NCBI GenBank assembly: GCA_016282685.1
Contig: JAEELM010000016.1
Coordinates: forward strand, 1-64,000
DNA length: 64,000 nucleotides
Origin: Elusimicrobiaceae bacterium
Lineage (GTDB): Bacteria > Elusimicrobiota > Elusimicrobia > Elusimicrobiales > Elusimicrobiaceae
Direction of reading: 5' to 3'
Each line of letters starts with the position of its first letter. The stretch's first letter is position 1. The position numbers and the translations under genes are program-made. Positions 10,743 through 22,342 of this stretch are shown here, piece by piece. Under the pieces are notes generated by a model. It did not search any database. It was not told where the DNA came from and saw only the letters and a program-made list of their open reading frames with translations.

Positions 10743-10875
10743 ATTCGGCCTCCTTTTTTCTGTTTTCACACTCAAGGTTTTATACCTGATATTTTTATAA
10801 CACATTTCTCCCCTTTTTCATTGCATCTTCTTTTTTTTCTTATACGCCAGACAAGAGATTTGCTACAATATAACT

Positions 10876-11739
10876 ATGATTTTAGAAGGAAGAACCCTTG
10901 CCAAAAACATTCGTCAGCCCTTAGCGGAAAGGGCCGATGCCGTACGGCAAAAATTGGGGCGTCCGTTGCAGCTTTGTGCCATCGGTTCTACAGAAGATTA
11001 TGGGGCACGCATTTATCTTAACAAAGAAATACAAGCCGCTGAAAAACTGGGAATCAAAAGTAAAACTTTTGAAGTAAACAGCAAAACGCCTGTACAAGAT
11101 TTTTTATCTCTGGTACAACGTTTGTCGGCAGACCCGCAAGTAGATGCCATTTTAATTCCGCGGCCTTTACCCACCCATTTAGCCGCCAGTGATTACGCCT
11201 CTTACCTTAATCCGCAAAAAGATATAGATGGGATGTCTGCTTTGAATGCCGGGCATTTGTTTCTTTGTAAAAATTGGCAAGAAATCGAAAATTTAAAAGG
11301 GTTTGTACCTTGTACGGCCATGGCAGCAATTAAGTTGTTGGATTTTCATCAAGTTCCGCTTGCCGGGAAAGAAATAGTTGTAATCGGGCGTTCCAGCACT
11401 GTAGGACGTCCACTGGCACATTTACTTACATGCAAAAATGCAACCGTTAAAATTTGCCATACACAAACCGATTTGCCCCGCGCTATAAAAGATGCCGATA
11501 TTATTTGTTCCGCAGCAGGAAAACCCAATTTATTAAAAACAGCTTGGCTTAAACCGGGCGCCATCGTCATTGATATTTCCACTAATTGGCACAACGATCA
11601 GTTGCAAGGAGACGCCAACGCACAAGAATTGGACCAACGGGGCTTTTCGTATTCCCCGGTTCCAGGGGGAGTGGGGCCGGTAACGCTTGCAGTTTTGCTG
11701 GAAAACATTGTACTATCTGGAGAGAGGCATTTTCAATGA
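10876..11739 (+). CDS. folD: Bifunctional methylenetetrahydrofolate dehydrogenase/cyclohydrolase
   Basis: VDAILIPRPLPTHL, VVIGRSSTVGRPLAHLL, PGGVGPVTLAVLLEN. Confidence 0.95.
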   Translation: MILEGRTLAKNIRQPLAERADAVRQKLGRPLQLCAIGSTEDYGARIYLNKEIQAAEKLGIKSKTFEVNSKTPVQDFLSLVQRLSADPQVDAILIPRPLPTHLAASDYASYLNPQKDIDGMSALNAGHLFLCKNWQEIENLKGFVPCTAMAAIKLLDFHQVPLAGKEIVVIGRSSTVGRPLAHLLTCKNATVKICHTQTDLPRAIKDADIICSAAGKPNLLKTAWLKPGAIVIDISTNWHNDQLQGDANAQELDQRGFSYSPVPGGVGPVTLAVLLENIVLSGERHFQ

Positions 11740-12152
11740 AGACATTGTTTAAAGCAGGGATAATCTTCCTTTGTACCTTTATAGTAGCTGCCTGTAGCGA
11801 GAACATTAGCGAAAGCGAGCGCACCCACCGCAAAATTTATCTTACCGAAGAAGATTATCTGGAAGATTTAACGGCCGAAGCTGCCAAAGAAAGACGCGAA
11901 GCTCCTGCACAAGTGGAATCGGATTATATTTTTAATATCCAACCGCATGTGGAGGATAACGTTTATTTCTTTGATGAACGCCAACAGCCCAAAATTCCGG
12001 GTCAACCCTCTGCCAAAGATTACAAACATGAAAAACGCTTGTGGACCAAACCGCGCCGCTACACGCCCGACGAGTATTATGGCCTGCAGGGTGGTTCCTC
12101 CGGCAGTAGTTCTTCTTACGAAGAATCATCCAGTTCCTCTGAATATTATTAA
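11736..12152 (+). CDS. Putative lipoprotein
   Basis: MKTLFKAGIIFLCTFIVAACSE lipobox; ATGA overlap with folD; Ser-rich C-terminus. Confidence 0.7.
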   Translation: MKTLFKAGIIFLCTFIVAACSENISESERTHRKIYLTEEDYLEDLTAEAAKERREAPAQVESDYIFNIQPHVEDNVYFFDERQQPKIPGQPSAKDYKHEKRLWTKPRRYTPDEYYGLQGGSSGSSSSYEESSSSSEYY

Positions 12153-12153
12153 T

Positions 12154-12182
12154 AAAACCCCGGAGACAATCTCCGGGGTTTT
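12154..12182. terminator. Intrinsic terminator
   Basis: AAAACCCCGGAG-ACAAT-CTCCGGGGTTTT. Confidence 0.85.
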
Positions 12183-12248
12183 CAAAAGTCCCGAAAAGCC
12201 CAGCGTTTTCATAGGCCCAAAGGCTCTTTCAACGGAGGGCCTTTAATT

Positions 12249-12929
12249 TTACCAGCCATCTGAAAAAATACCGTCTGCCCCCATTTTGTCCACGCGTTCT
12301 TTTTCTTTGGCAGTATTAACGGTATAAACAAATATTTTTAATCCGTTTTCGTGACATGTTTGCACGATATCTTCCGTAAGGCGCGTTTGATTGATATGTA
12401 TGCTCTCTACCCCTAAAGCTAGCGCTTCAGAAATATCAAAATTACGCGTCAGCAGGCCTATGCGCGCGTTTTTATTCAAAGCGCGTAATCTGCGCAGGGT
12501 AGATTGATCAAAACTGGAAAACAAGGTTTTTAACGCAATTTGAGGGTACTTCTCAAGCAATGACATCAAGACTTTTTCTATCCCCGGATAAATATTCGCA
12601 TCATTTTTAACTTCAATATTTAATAGTTGCAGCCCCGGCATTACCAATGGAAATACTTCTTGTAAAAGAGGCACATAAACGGTGCTTTGTGTAAAGGGAT
12701 TATGTAATGGATATTTTTTTAAATCTTCCGCTGTTAAATCGGCTAATTTCACATCTATCCCTGCCGTAGAAAAAAGGGAATAATCGTGGTGGACAGCCAA
12801 TTGCCCGTCTTTAAGCAAATGGACATCTAATTCATAACAGGTGGCTCCTCTTTCACGTGCCAACGCAAAAGATTCACACGTGTTTTGGACACGCCGGGAG
12901 GAAAAGCCGCGATGAGCAAAGTAAATCAT
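12249..12929 (-). CDS. Glycerophosphodiester phosphodiesterase family protein
   Basis: AHRGFSSRRVQNTCESFALARERGATCYELDVHLLKDGQLAVHHD and C-terminal VYTVNT...MGADGIFSD. Confidence 0.9.
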   Translation of the reverse strand: MIYFAHRGFSSRRVQNTCESFALARERGATCYELDVHLLKDGQLAVHHDYSLFSTAGIDVKLADLTAEDLKKYPLHNPFTQSTVYVPLLQEVFPLVMPGLQLLNIEVKNDANIYPGIEKVLMSLLEKYPQIALKTLFSSFDQSTLRRLRALNKNARIGLLTRNFDISEALALGVESIHINQTRLTEDIVQTCHENGLKIFVYTVNTAKEKERVDKMGADGIFSDGW

Positions 12930-13007
12930 ACCTACAGTATAGAAAAGACAAAGCAGAAAAACAAAATGTTTTCCTGCTCTGTCTAAATTTTTGTTTCAAC
13001 GTACTCT

Positions 13008-13463
13008 TTATTTAAGTTCAGAAGTACAATGAGGGCAGCGGGTAGCTTCCAAAGCAATGTCACTGCAGCAGTGTGGGCATTTTTTGGTGGTGGGAGCAGC
13101 CGCCGGGGCCGGTTTGTTAAGTTTATTAATGGCTTTGATTAAAATGAAAATACAAAAGCCGACAATTAAGAAACTAATAATAGCGTTTAAAAACAAGCCA
13201 ACATTCAACGTGGTGGCCCCAGCTTCTTGGGCGGCAGCAGTGGTGGTAAATTCACGTACGCCATCGGCACCCGGTCTCAACACGATAAACCAGTTGGAAA
13301 AATCTACTTTCCCTAACAATAATCCCAAGGGCGGCATTAAAATGTCCGCTACCATAGAATTAACAATTTTCGTAAAGGCCCCGCCGATAATGATACCTAC
13401 GGCCATATCAATCACGTTGCCGCGCATAATGAATGTTTTAAATTCATTGATAATTCCTTTCAT
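13008..13463 (-). CDS. mscL: Large-conductance mechanosensitive channel with C-terminal zinc ribbon
   Basis: FKTFIMRGNVIDMAVGIIIGGAFTKIVNSMV plus C-terminal CPHCCSDIALEATRCPHC. Confidence 0.9.
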   Translation of the reverse strand: MKGIINEFKTFIMRGNVIDMAVGIIIGGAFTKIVNSMVADILMPPLGLLLGKVDFSNWFIVLRPGADGVREFTTTAAAQEAGATTLNVGLFLNAIISFLIVGFCIFILIKAINKLNKPAPAAAPTTKKCPHCCSDIALEATRCPHCTSELK

Positions 13464-13472
13464 TTTAATCTC

Positions 13473-14180
13473 CTATTGTATTAATTTTACCGCTTTTAAA
13501 AGCGGTGCATACAAATCGTCTTGCGCCGGATATTTTATCTCTTGCGGATGGGTTTTTTCTACAAACTCTACAGGTGCGTTTTCAATCACACACAAAGGTT
13601 GCTGTTCGTTTGCTTCGCCCATCAGTAAAGTAGCCGCACTTGCCAAACTATCCGCTCTGTCTACCAGGGTTGTTTGGAGGGAACGGCCAAAAATATCTTC
13701 CTGTCCGCGCCAATCTTTTACGCCCTTAAACCCGGCATATCCTACGGCTGCGCCAATCACACCGGCCCGTAGGGGAAGAATCATACTATCTGTAATTATT
13801 ATACCCAAATTTTGCACCTTCCATAAAGTTTTTAATCCCTGGCGCAATTCTTGGGCGACCTTAAAGCAGTCTTTCGGAAACAAAAGCAATTTACCATCTG
13901 CGTTGGAGGCATCAATCCCGGCATTGGTCATCACCATTCCTTCTTTAATCGTCAACCATGCCAATTTTGTTTTTAATGCCGCAGAACTTTCCGTTTGAAT
14001 TAGTTTTTCTTTTTGCGCTTCATTTTGGTAGGGCACACTCTTTCCTTTCCACAAACAGACCAATTTAGAAGCAACTGCCAGAACCGTATTTTCCTTTACA
14101 GCCGGAATAAAATGCGTTATAAAAGAAGGCAAATCTTCCTTTTCTTTAAAAATGCGGGTGTGAATGGGTGTTAATTTCAT
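13473..14180 (-). CDS. CofE-like (coenzyme F420:L-glutamate ligase-like) protein
   Basis: NAGIDASNADG, DSMILPLRAGVIGAAVGYAGFKGVKDWRGQEDIFGR resemble CofE-type signatures. Confidence 0.65.
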   Translation of the reverse strand: MKLTPIHTRIFKEKEDLPSFITHFIPAVKENTVLAVASKLVCLWKGKSVPYQNEAQKEKLIQTESSAALKTKLAWLTIKEGMVMTNAGIDASNADGKLLLFPKDCFKVAQELRQGLKTLWKVQNLGIIITDSMILPLRAGVIGAAVGYAGFKGVKDWRGQEDIFGRSLQTTLVDRADSLASAATLLMGEANEQQPLCVIENAPVEFVEKTHPQEIKYPAQDDLYAPLLKAVKLIQ

Positions 14181-15280
14181 ACTTCATCAAACGGGGCTAC
14201 AAAGCTGCAAAAGACTTCATTGGCCAGAAAAAGCCCCTCTCTAGATAATTTTACCTTTTTTCCCTCTCTTACTAAAAGACCGGATTGGAGATGTCTTTCA
14301 ATCTCCCGCCCAAACCAATGTTCTTGCCTGGGGGTTAATTCTACCCCGTCTAATTTGCGCAGCCCCAACATCAAACTTTCCCCTTCTTTTGCCTGGCCGG
14401 TTAATTGTTCGGAAAAAACAACGGGCGTTTCCCCCCGCTCTATTCGTTGAATATAATCGGTTATGTCTGCCGTGTTTTGGCTTCGCACTCCTTGCCAATA
14501 AGAGGCCGCCGCACTCCCTAAACCAATATAAGAACCATTATCCCAATAATGCGTATTATGTAGGGCTTCATAACCGGGTTTGGCAAAGTTGGAGATTTCG
14601 TAATGATGATATCCTTGTTGCGTTAACAAATCATGTGTTTGCTCCAACATTTGACGCATCAATAACTGGTCACATACGATCCCCCGTTCAAAGAAAGGCG
14701 TTCCCGGCTCTATCTGCAATCCATAGACGGATAAATGTTCCGGCTGCAACCGTAACAAATGCGTTAAACTGCTTAAAAAGCTTTCCAAAGTTTGCCCGGG
14801 CACTCCGGCAATCAAATCCACATTAATATTTGTAAACCCGGCCTTACGAGCTGCCTGGTAGGCAGTAGAGAATTGCTGCGCCGTATGCACTCGCCCCAAT
14901 GTTTTTAATTCTTGCTCGTTGAAACTTTGCAATCCCATGCTCAAACGGTTAAAACCCGCTTGTCTTAAAGAGCGCAGTTTGTCTTCCGTTAAACTTTCCG
15001 GATTGGCTTCAAAAGTACTTTCCGCAAAATTAATTACCGAATCAAAATTCCGTTTTACTATATCGGCCAAAAAATCAATCTGCCTTTCTGACAACAAACT
15101 GGGAGTTCCTCCCCCCACATACAACGTTTGTACAGATCTATTTTTATGAGAAACAGCCTCTTTGGCCAAGGCCTGCAGATAATTTTCCAAAAAAGATTCC
15201 CGCCCTGCAAACGAAGCAAAATCGCAATAATTGCATTTTTGTTTGCAAAACGGGATATGAATGTACAAACCGGTTTTCAT
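14177..15280 (-). CDS. hemW: HemW-type radical SAM protein
   Basis: GLYIHIPFCKQKCNYCDFASF, YVGGGTPSLL, GLQSFNEQELKTLGR. Confidence 0.9.
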   Translation of the reverse strand: MKTGLYIHIPFCKQKCNYCDFASFAGRESFLENYLQALAKEAVSHKNRSVQTLYVGGGTPSLLSERQIDFLADIVKRNFDSVINFAESTFEANPESLTEDKLRSLRQAGFNRLSMGLQSFNEQELKTLGRVHTAQQFSTAYQAARKAGFTNINVDLIAGVPGQTLESFLSSLTHLLRLQPEHLSVYGLQIEPGTPFFERGIVCDQLLMRQMLEQTHDLLTQQGYHHYEISNFAKPGYEALHNTHYWDNGSYIGLGSAAASYWQGVRSQNTADITDYIQRIERGETPVVFSEQLTGQAKEGESLMLGLRKLDGVELTPRQEHWFGREIERHLQSGLLVREGKKVKLSREGLFLANEVFCSFVAPFDEV

Positions 15281-16398
15281 TATTTTTTATGTTCGGCTTC
15301 GTAATTTAAAAAAGCTAAAATAAACGGATCCAAATCTCCGTCCATCACGGCATCAATTTGACTGGTTTCATAACCGCTTCTTAAATCTTTTACCAACTGA
15401 TAAGGCATAAACACGTAAGAACGGATTTGATGTCCCCAGGCAATTTCCCCTTTTTGGCCATAGCGTTTTTCTGCTTCTCCGCGTTTTTTATCCATTTCCA
15501 ATTCATACAACTTGGCCTTCAGCATTTTCATAGCAGTTTGCCGGTTTTGCAGTTGGCTGCGTTCAATACGACAGGAAACAACAATTCCGGTAGGGATATG
15601 CAGCAAACGCACAGCGCTTTCCACCTTGTTTACGTTTTGTCCGCCATGTCCCCCCGCACGGGAAGTTTCCAACTGAATATCTTTTTCCGGAATCTCGATG
15701 TTAATATCTTCATCAATATCCGGCAACACATCACACGAAGCAAATGATGTATGCCGCCGGGCATTGGCATCAAACGGAGAAACCCGCACCAGCCGGTGCA
15801 CGCCGTTCTCTCCTTTCAAATAACCGTAGGCAAACGGCCCTTCCACCATAGCAGAAAGCGTTTTAATACCGGCTTCATCACCCGGTTGGGCATCTAGTAC
15901 AGAGAACTTAAAACCATGTTGCTCGGCCCAGCGCGTATACATACGCACCAACATTTGTGCCCAATCGCAAGACTCCGTTCCGCCGGCTCCGGCATGAATC
16001 GTTAAAATAGCATTGAGCTTATCATTCGGTTCCGAAAGGCGAATCTCCCCTTCTTTTTGCGCGACTTGTTTTTCTGTTTCAGCCAAAGAATGATTTAAAG
16101 CAATTAGTTCGTTTTCATCTTGTATTTCTTTGCACAATTCGAACAAAGCCCGGGCGTCTTCCATCTTTTTTTGCAAGAGAGAAAAAGTTTCGATAGAATT
16201 TTTTAAAAAATCAATTTGGCGGCTTACTTCTTTGGCTTTTTGGGTATCATTCCAGAAGGCAGGATCAGCCGATTGTTTTTGCAAGGCGGATAATTGCGTT
16301 TGTTTTCCCCTGATATCATCAATAGCTTCTATCTTAGACACTCGGGAAGAAAGTTCTTCAATTTTTTGTTCCACATCTTTAAACTCAATGTTATTCAT
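15280..16398 (-). CDS. prfB: Peptide chain release factor 2
   Basis: [15 protein letters not shown] (SPF motif), [26 protein letters not shown] (GGQ); start MNNIEF preferred over the upstream ORF start. Confidence 0.93.
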   Translation of the reverse strand: MNNIEFKDVEQKIEELSSRVSKIEAIDDIRGKQTQLSALQKQSADPAFWNDTQKAKEVSRQIDFLKNSIETFSLLQKKMEDARALFELCKEIQDENELIALNHSLAETEKQVAQKEGEIRLSEPNDKLNAILTIHAGAGGTESCDWAQMLVRMYTRWAEQHGFKFSVLDAQPGDEAGIKTLSAMVEGPFAYGYLKGENGVHRLVRVSPFDANARRHTSFASCDVLPDIDEDINIEIPEKDIQLETSRAGGHGGQNVNKVESAVRLLHIPTGIVVSCRIERSQLQNRQTAMKMLKAKLYELEMDKKRGEAEKRYGQKGEIAWGHQIRSYVFMPYQLVKDLRSGYETSQIDAVMDGDLDPFILAFLNYEAEHKK

Positions 16399-18010
16399 AA
16401 ACAAACACAACCGTAGAAATTAATACCGTAAAGAAAATAAAGGCACAGAACCAGGCGAACCAATCTCCCCATTGAGTATAGAAATTAGGCGCTTGCTTAA
16501 GAGATAGCGGGACCGATTCAATCAATGTTTCGCGCGTAAACAAACCGGATTTATCTTCTATTCGGCCGAAAGGATCAATATAAGCAGAAAACCCCGTGTT
16601 AGCCGCGCGCAGTACGGGGCGACCTGTTTCCACGGCACGCAACACATTCGCCGCCAGGTGCTGATAAGGTGCTGCAGTTTTGAAGAACCAAGCATCATTG
16701 GTAATATTTACAAACAACTGTGCTCCCATTTTATTCTGCGCTTGCCACAATTGCGGGAAAATAGATTCGTAACAAACGGTTGTACCGATTTTTACGCCCT
16801 CCATATCCAAAAGCGGTTGATCTTCTTTTCCCTTTTCGAATACGCCTAATTCCCCCAGTACTTCCACATTGCTAAACCATTTACGAATATATTTTTCAAA
16901 CGGAATATATTCGCCAAAAGGGACCAGTTTAATTTTTTGATAATGCTGACGTGCCAGAGTTTCGTTGGGTGCTACTAAATAGGCACCCACATATTGTTTA
17001 TTGTCTTGCAAGATAGAAGACCCGAGTAATTGATAGGCTCCTGTTTGGGCAGCTATTTTTTTCACAATTTCTTCGTAAGGTTCTTCTGTTAACGGACGGG
17101 GGAGGACACTTTCCGGCCATACTGCCAAACGAATATTTTTGTCACTCAGGCCATCCGCCATTGCTTCTAAATTATCGACAATTTCTTCTTCATATTCTTT
17201 AGACCATTTCTTATATTGGTCAATATTAGGCTGCAACAAAGCAGCTTTCAAGCTGAGTAAAGACTGTGAACGCTGTGTATTTTGCATCCGCGGCAATTGG
17301 TACGTTCCAAAAAAATAGATTCCTAAAAATAAACAAGCCGCAAAAAACATATGGCCAATGCTTTTTTTCAGTCCCGGTTCAGCGAAAGCCCACCCAATAG
17401 ACGTTCCGACCCATACGATTAGGAAGCTAATCCCGTAAGTTCCCATGTAACCGGCCAGTTGTATCATTTCCGGCGCATTCCATTGGGTATATCCCAACAT
17501 CAACCAAGGGAATCCCAAACCGTAGTAAGCAATCATCTGATGAGCCCATTCCAAAGCCACCCATCCTATGGCTGCCATTAAGGGGAAAAAACCGCGCAAC
17601 TTTACCAAGAAATGGCAGCAACCGCTCCAAAAGGCAAACTGTAAAGCTAACAATCCTGACAATCCCAACCAGGCAACTCTGGATAAACCCACAGTCATTC
17701 CGCCACCGTTCACACAGGTGTAGTAAATCCAATACAAAGCTGCCGCGTGGAACATAAACGAAGTTATCCAGCCATAAATGCAAGCTCCCCAAAAACCACG
17801 CGTTTTGCTTACCCCCCATGCAAAAGGAGCCAGTGCAAACCATGCTAACGCATGGTAAGATTGATTGGGAAAACTTTTATAAAGCAGCCAGGCACTCGCG
17901 GCACCGGTAGCTAACAAAAACAGCAAACGCACACTTTCGGAAAGAGTGCGTTTTAAGAAGTCAGAAGATTTTTTCTCCGGTTTTTTTTCAGTAATCTCTT
18001 GGTCTTGCAT
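16391..18010 (-). CDS. lnt: Apolipoprotein N-acyltransferase
   Basis: Polytopic N-terminus plus nitrilase-type domain: [45 protein letters not shown]. Confidence 0.93.
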   Translation of the reverse strand: MQDQEITEKKPEKKSSDFLKRTLSESVRLLFLLATGAASAWLLYKSFPNQSYHALAWFALAPFAWGVSKTRGFWGACIYGWITSFMFHAAALYWIYYTCVNGGGMTVGLSRVAWLGLSGLLALQFAFWSGCCHFLVKLRGFFPLMAAIGWVALEWAHQMIAYYGLGFPWLMLGYTQWNAPEMIQLAGYMGTYGISFLIVWVGTSIGWAFAEPGLKKSIGHMFFAACLFLGIYFFGTYQLPRMQNTQRSQSLLSLKAALLQPNIDQYKKWSKEYEEEIVDNLEAMADGLSDKNIRLAVWPESVLPRPLTEEPYEEIVKKIAAQTGAYQLLGSSILQDNKQYVGAYLVAPNETLARQHYQKIKLVPFGEYIPFEKYIRKWFSNVEVLGELGVFEKGKEDQPLLDMEGVKIGTTVCYESIFPQLWQAQNKMGAQLFVNITNDAWFFKTAAPYQHLAANVLRAVETGRPVLRAANTGFSAYIDPFGRIEDKSGLFTRETLIESVPLSLKQAPNFYTQWGDWFAWFCAFIFFTVLISTVVFVYE

Positions 18011-18012
18011 AA

Positions 18013-18447
18013 TTAATAAACAATTTTACATTGTCTGGATTGGCAAACAGCACGTGCAGAAGGGCTACATTCTCTTTTGCGGGAAGGGGCCGTCTCCGGG
18101 CACGTTTTTGACATAGATGCCTTTGATTGCATAGCATTAAAATCCACAGTGTAATTCAAATTAATAGCCGTTACCCCTTTAGGTCCAATTAAACAACCAC
18201 AAATGTCTTTGTCCACAATAATACAATCTTCATTTACTTTGCAGGAATACATTCTGCGCGCACGCTCTGCTGCGGCGGCTTCTTTGGCTTCTTTTTTCAA
18301 AGCGGCCTCTTTGGCATTCAATTCTTCCAATTTAAGCACAGGAGCCTCTACGTAGATAGGCTCATCCTTTTTCCAAAACGTAAAAGCGAGCAATGCAATT
18401 ATAATAGCTCCCAACACATTGGCTAAGTTTTTAACTGTTTTCTTCAT
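18013..18447 (-). CDS. Small membrane-anchored Cys-rich protein of unknown function
   Basis: Single N-terminal TM; 9 cysteines in the C-terminal region ([19 protein letters not shown]...). Confidence 0.6.
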   Translation of the reverse strand: MKKTVKNLANVLGAIIIALLAFTFWKKDEPIYVEAPVLKLEELNAKEAALKKEAKEAAAAERARRMYSCKVNEDCIIVDKDICGCLIGPKGVTAINLNYTVDFNAMQSKASMSKTCPETAPSRKRECSPSARAVCQSRQCKIVY

Positions 18448-21038
18448 AGATCAGCTCCGCAACATTTCTTGTATTTTTTACCACTTCCACAAGGGCAAGG
18501 ATCATTGCGCCCAATTCGTTTAGGAGGCGTTTGATTGGCAGCATTTGGATTTTTAGCTGCCGCATCTTGCGCCCGTTCTGCCGCCGTACGACGAGGTGGC
18601 AGCTGTAAACGGAAAATATAACTTACCATCAAATCACGCACACGGTTGAGCATGGAAGAATACAATTTGTAAGATTCCTTTTGATATTCAATCAACGGAT
18701 CTTTTTGAGCATATCCCCGTAAACTAACGCTGTTTTGCAATTGGTCCAGCTCATACAAATTCTGTTTCCAAGCATTATCAATAATCTGTAAGAAAAGCAT
18801 GCGCTCGATTTCGCTAAAATTAATACCTTGTTCAGCAAAATAAATAGAGCGGGCTTGGTACAAATCTTCAATTTGCTTCATTACATCATCTATCAACGCT
18901 TCTTGTTTTTTGCCTTTTGTGTTTTCAAGCGTCAATTCAAACGGCAACGGGAAGAAATTGCGTAAGCCAACATTTAATGCACCGAAATCAGAACGCTGCG
19001 GATGTTCCGGATGATAATACTGTTCCACTAAATCCGCCACAATTTCTTCCATCATCATTTTAGAACGGGCCGTCATGCTTTCTCCGTCTAAAATAGCGTT
19101 GCGAATTCCATAAATAGCGGTACGCTGTTGATTCATTACTTTATCGTAATCTAACAACTGCTTGCGGATATCAAAGTTCCGCCCTTCTACCATGCGTTGG
19201 GCCCCTTCAATTTGGCGTGTCATCAAGCGTGATTCTATGGCCTCTCCTTCCTTCATTCCCATTGTGCTCAATAACGAAGCAATCTTGGTAGAGTTGGCAA
19301 ACAAACGCATCAGTTCATCATCTAATGCAATATAAAAACGAGAGCAACCCGGGTCCCCCTGGCGTGCACAGCGTCCGCGCAATTGGTTATCAATACGGCG
19401 TGATTCGTGGCGTTCACTACCAATAACGTGTAAACCGCCTAATGCAATCACTTCCTCTTGCTCTTTAGGGTCCGCCGGATTTCCTCCCAATACAATATCC
19501 GTACCGCGGCCTGCCATATTGGTGGCAATTGTTACAGCCCCTTTACGACCTGCCTGGCTAATGATTTGCGCTTCCATTTCGTGATATTTAGCATTAAGTA
19601 CTTTGTGCGGAATACCACGTTGACGCAACATATGGCTTAACGTTTCGGATTTTTCAATAGAGCGCGTACCTACCAACACAGGGGCACCCTGTTTCCATAA
19701 TCCTTCCACTTCATCCACAATAGCATTAAATTTCTCCCGTTCGGACAAATACACCAAATCCGGGTAATCAATACGTCTGGAAGGGCGATTGGGACGAATT
19801 TCCACTACATCTAATTTATAAATCTGCCAGAATTCATTGGCCTCTGTCATAGCCGTACCGGTCATACCGGAAAGTTTGTTATACAATTTGAAGAAGTTCT
19901 GGAACGTAATCGTAGCCAATGTCTGGTTTTCTTCTTTGATTTGTAACCCTTCTTTAGCTTCTACTGCTTGGTGCAGGCCGTCGCTCCATCGACGACCCGG
20001 CATCAAACGACCGGTAAATTCATCTACAATAATAACTTCCCCATCTTTTACAACATAAGCCACATCCCGTTCATATAAGTGATGCGCCCGCAAGGCTTGG
20101 TTGATGTGGTGCACCCACTCGGATTGCACATCATCATATAGGTTGGGAACATTTAAAAATTTTTCTGCTTTAGCAATACCGGTTTCGGTAAGTGTAGCCG
20201 TGTGTGCTTTTTCGTCGATAATAGCATCTACACCTTGGTTCAAATCGATCCCTTCATACTTGGCTTTTACCTCATCTTTTTCTGTGATAAGACGGACTTT
20301 TAAAGAGGGAATCAAACGATTGACAATATAGTATTTATCGGTGCTCTGTTCCGAAGGGCCGGAAATAATTAACGGAGTACGCGCTTCATCGATTAAAATA
20401 GAATCTACTTCGTCTACAATACAAAAATTCAGCGGACGGAGTACCCGGTCTTCCCGACGGATAACCATGTTATCACGCAGATAATCAAATCCCAATTCGT
20501 TGTTAGTTACGTAGGTGATATCTTTGGCATACATCTCACGACGTTCTGTATTTTCCATGTCGTGGCCGATAAAACCAACGGTTAATCCTAAAAATTCATG
20601 AATGGGCCCCATCCATTGGCGGTCACGTTTGGCTAAATAATCGTTTACCGTAACAACATGCACCCCTTTTCCCGTTAGAGCATTTAAGTAAGAAGGCAAT
20701 ACAGCCACCAAAGTTTTCCCTTCCCCGGTACGCATTTCTGCAATTTTGCCTTGATGCAAAATAATGCCACCCAGCAATTGCACATCATAAGGGCGCAAGC
20801 CGATTACACGTTTGGCAGCTTCCCGCACAACAGCAAAGGCTTCGGCAAGGATATCTTCCAGCGTTTCCCCGTTGGATAAACGGTTCTTAAATTCTTGGGT
20901 TTTAGCTTTTAATTGTTCGTCGGATAAGGCTTCAATTTCAGGAGCAAGCCGATTGGCTTTATCTACATAATGTTGAATTTTTTTTAAATCACGTTCACTT
21001 TTTGTTCCAAAAACTTTGTTAATTACTGTTTGAATCAT
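18444..21038 (-). CDS. secA: Protein translocase subunit SecA
   Basis: [41 protein letters not shown]-terminal SEC-C zinc motif [13 protein letters not shown]; ends in TGA. Confidence 0.97.
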   Translation of the reverse strand: MIQTVINKVFGTKSERDLKKIQHYVDKANRLAPEIEALSDEQLKAKTQEFKNRLSNGETLEDILAEAFAVVREAAKRVIGLRPYDVQLLGGIILHQGKIAEMRTGEGKTLVAVLPSYLNALTGKGVHVVTVNDYLAKRDRQWMGPIHEFLGLTVGFIGHDMENTERREMYAKDITYVTNNELGFDYLRDNMVIRREDRVLRPLNFCIVDEVDSILIDEARTPLIISGPSEQSTDKYYIVNRLIPSLKVRLITEKDEVKAKYEGIDLNQGVDAIIDEKAHTATLTETGIAKAEKFLNVPNLYDDVQSEWVHHINQALRAHHLYERDVAYVVKDGEVIIVDEFTGRLMPGRRWSDGLHQAVEAKEGLQIKEENQTLATITFQNFFKLYNKLSGMTGTAMTEANEFWQIYKLDVVEIRPNRPSRRIDYPDLVYLSEREKFNAIVDEVEGLWKQGAPVLVGTRSIEKSETLSHMLRQRGIPHKVLNAKYHEMEAQIISQAGRKGAVTIATNMAGRGTDIVLGGNPADPKEQEEVIALGGLHVIGSERHESRRIDNQLRGRCARQGDPGCSRFYIALDDELMRLFANSTKIASLLSTMGMKEGEAIESRLMTRQIEGAQRMVEGRNFDIRKQLLDYDKVMNQQRTAIYGIRNAILDGESMTARSKMMMEEIVADLVEQYYHPEHPQRSDFGALNVGLRNFFPLPFELTLENTKGKKQEALIDDVMKQIEDLYQARSIYFAEQGINFSEIERMLFLQIIDNAWKQNLYELDQLQNSVSLRGYAQKDPLIEYQKESYKLYSSMLNRVRDLMVSYIFRLQLPPRRTAAERAQDAAAKNPNAANQTPPKRIGRNDPCPCGSGKKYKKCCGADL

Positions 21039-21105
21039 ACAAAAACCTCTAAAAATATAAAAAATGGCAGCCTTCTGCTCACACGCATCTCCTACACAAG
21101 CAAAG

Positions 21106-21828
21106 TTATTTGGCTACCGGCTTTTTATTTTTAGAGGTAACAGAAAGATTTTTGGCTTCTTTAGCAGCTTTTTCTTGTTCCATGGCTGCCGCAATACGTT
21201 GCTCTTCTTGGAAGGAAAGCAACGATTGCTCTTGTTCTTGTGCCACGTAATTTTTGATTACAAAATCAATTTGCTGAGAAGAATCTTTTTTCAGGCTTTT
21301 GATTTCTTTCTTCAGTAGAGAAAGTTGATTATTCAGTTCTTTCTTTACTTGCTCTTTTTCTTGTGCAGACAATGTTTTATTGTGACGAAGATCTTTGATT
21401 TGCTGCTTTTTATCTTTTACTTGCAACTCTCTTACTTGGACAGTTACCGCCCAAATTTTCCCAAATACAGGATGTAAGTTTTCTATAAAACGATCCGTAA
21501 TAGCGGAAGTATCCAAACCATAAGCATAGTTAATGGGGAAGGCGCGGTCATATTCTTGGGAAAGGGCACTTAATTCTAAAGAAGTGTCAAAATTGCGAAC
21601 AAGCGCAACTAATTCATAGTAGTTGTTTTCATTTTGTTCAACATTGTAGGAGGCCATTACGCTTTCTAAAAGAAGAGCATATCCTTTATCCTGTTGTGCT
21701 CTTTCCAACACAGCCGGATTGTATTTGGCAAAAAGATTCAACATCTGTTCGCGGGTATAATTTTCTGCAGCACAAAGAGACATGGAAGACAACGCCAATA
21801 TGGCAAAGATTGCTAAACTGCGTTTCAT
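21106..21828 (-). CDS. Signal-peptide protein with coiled-coil C-terminus, unknown function
   Basis: MKRSLAIFAILALSSMSLCAAE leader; charged coiled-coil-like region. Confidence 0.6.
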   Translation of the reverse strand: MKRSLAIFAILALSSMSLCAAENYTREQMLNLFAKYNPAVLERAQQDKGYALLLESVMASYNVEQNENNYYELVALVRNFDTSLELSALSQEYDRAFPINYAYGLDTSAITDRFIENLHPVFGKIWAVTVQVRELQVKDKKQQIKDLRHNKTLSAQEKEQVKKELNNQLSLLKKEIKSLKKDSSQQIDFVIKNYVAQEQEQSLLSFQEEQRIAAAMEQEKAAKEAKNLSVTSKNKKPVAK

Positions 21829-21843
21829 ATATTCCTCCTAAAA

Positions 21844-21866
21844 AAACAGGAGCATCCGCTCCTGTT
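21844..21866. terminator. Intrinsic terminator-like hairpin
   Basis: AACAGGAGC-ATCC-GCTCCTGTT followed by AAATTTT. Confidence 0.7.
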
Positions 21867-21871
21867 AAATT

Positions 21872-22342
21872 TTATCGGGCGGCCGTGCGGAAAAAGTTCC
21901 CCTTAACATTCCGCGCTAATTGTACGGGGCCCAAAGTTTTGTCAGCCTGGACAACTACATTTTTATCCGTAGCATGAACGATCCCTTCTACAGAGCCGAA
22001 AATATCGCCCTTTTTCAAAACGCCCAACCGTCCATGATTGTTAATTTGAACTTCTAACTTCAAATCACCATCTACTTTTTCTGCTAACAAATCTTCTTCG
22101 CTCATGGCAAATTCCAACGGGAATTTTGGATTGATAATCCGTTTAATTGCCACGGGCACATCAGCTTCGTTTTTCACCACAATAGCACAAGAGTTATTGT
22201 CGCCTTGTGCCATACAAACCAACTGTTCGGGCACAGTGACCGTTCCCGCCAAAGAGAACCGTCCTTCTTCTACATGGCGGCTGGCACAAAAGAAATAAGC
22301 CCCAGCACTGCAAACGGCTAATAAAATAAAAAGTTTCTTCAT
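21872..22342 (-). CDS. Exported/membrane-anchored protein of unknown function
   Basis: Likely start MKKLFILLAVCSAGAYFFC; beta-rich remainder. Confidence 0.55.
   Translation of the reverse strand: MKKLFILLAVCSAGAYFFCASRHVEEGRFSLAGTVTVPEQLVCMAQGDNNSCAIVVKNEADVPVAIKRIINPKFPLEFAMSEEDLLAEKVDGDLKLEVQINNHGRLGVLKKGDIFGSVEGIVHATDKNVVVQADKTLGPVQLARNVKGNFFRTAAR

Noticed and set aside
12100-12150. Ser-rich repeat at the end of the putative lipoprotein (GGSSGSSSSYEESSSSSEYY) as a possible phase-variable tract
   Set aside because: Mixed Ser codons rather than a perfect short tandem repeat, so slippage-based phase variation is not supported.
13057-13998. 313-aa plus-strand ORF antisense to mscL and the CofE-like gene
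   Set aside because: Overlaps two well-supported minus-strand genes; antisense artefact.
15280-16410. Possible programmed +1 frameshift in prfB
   Set aside because: The ORF is continuous from MNNIEF to the stop; no internal TGA is present, so no frameshift is needed.
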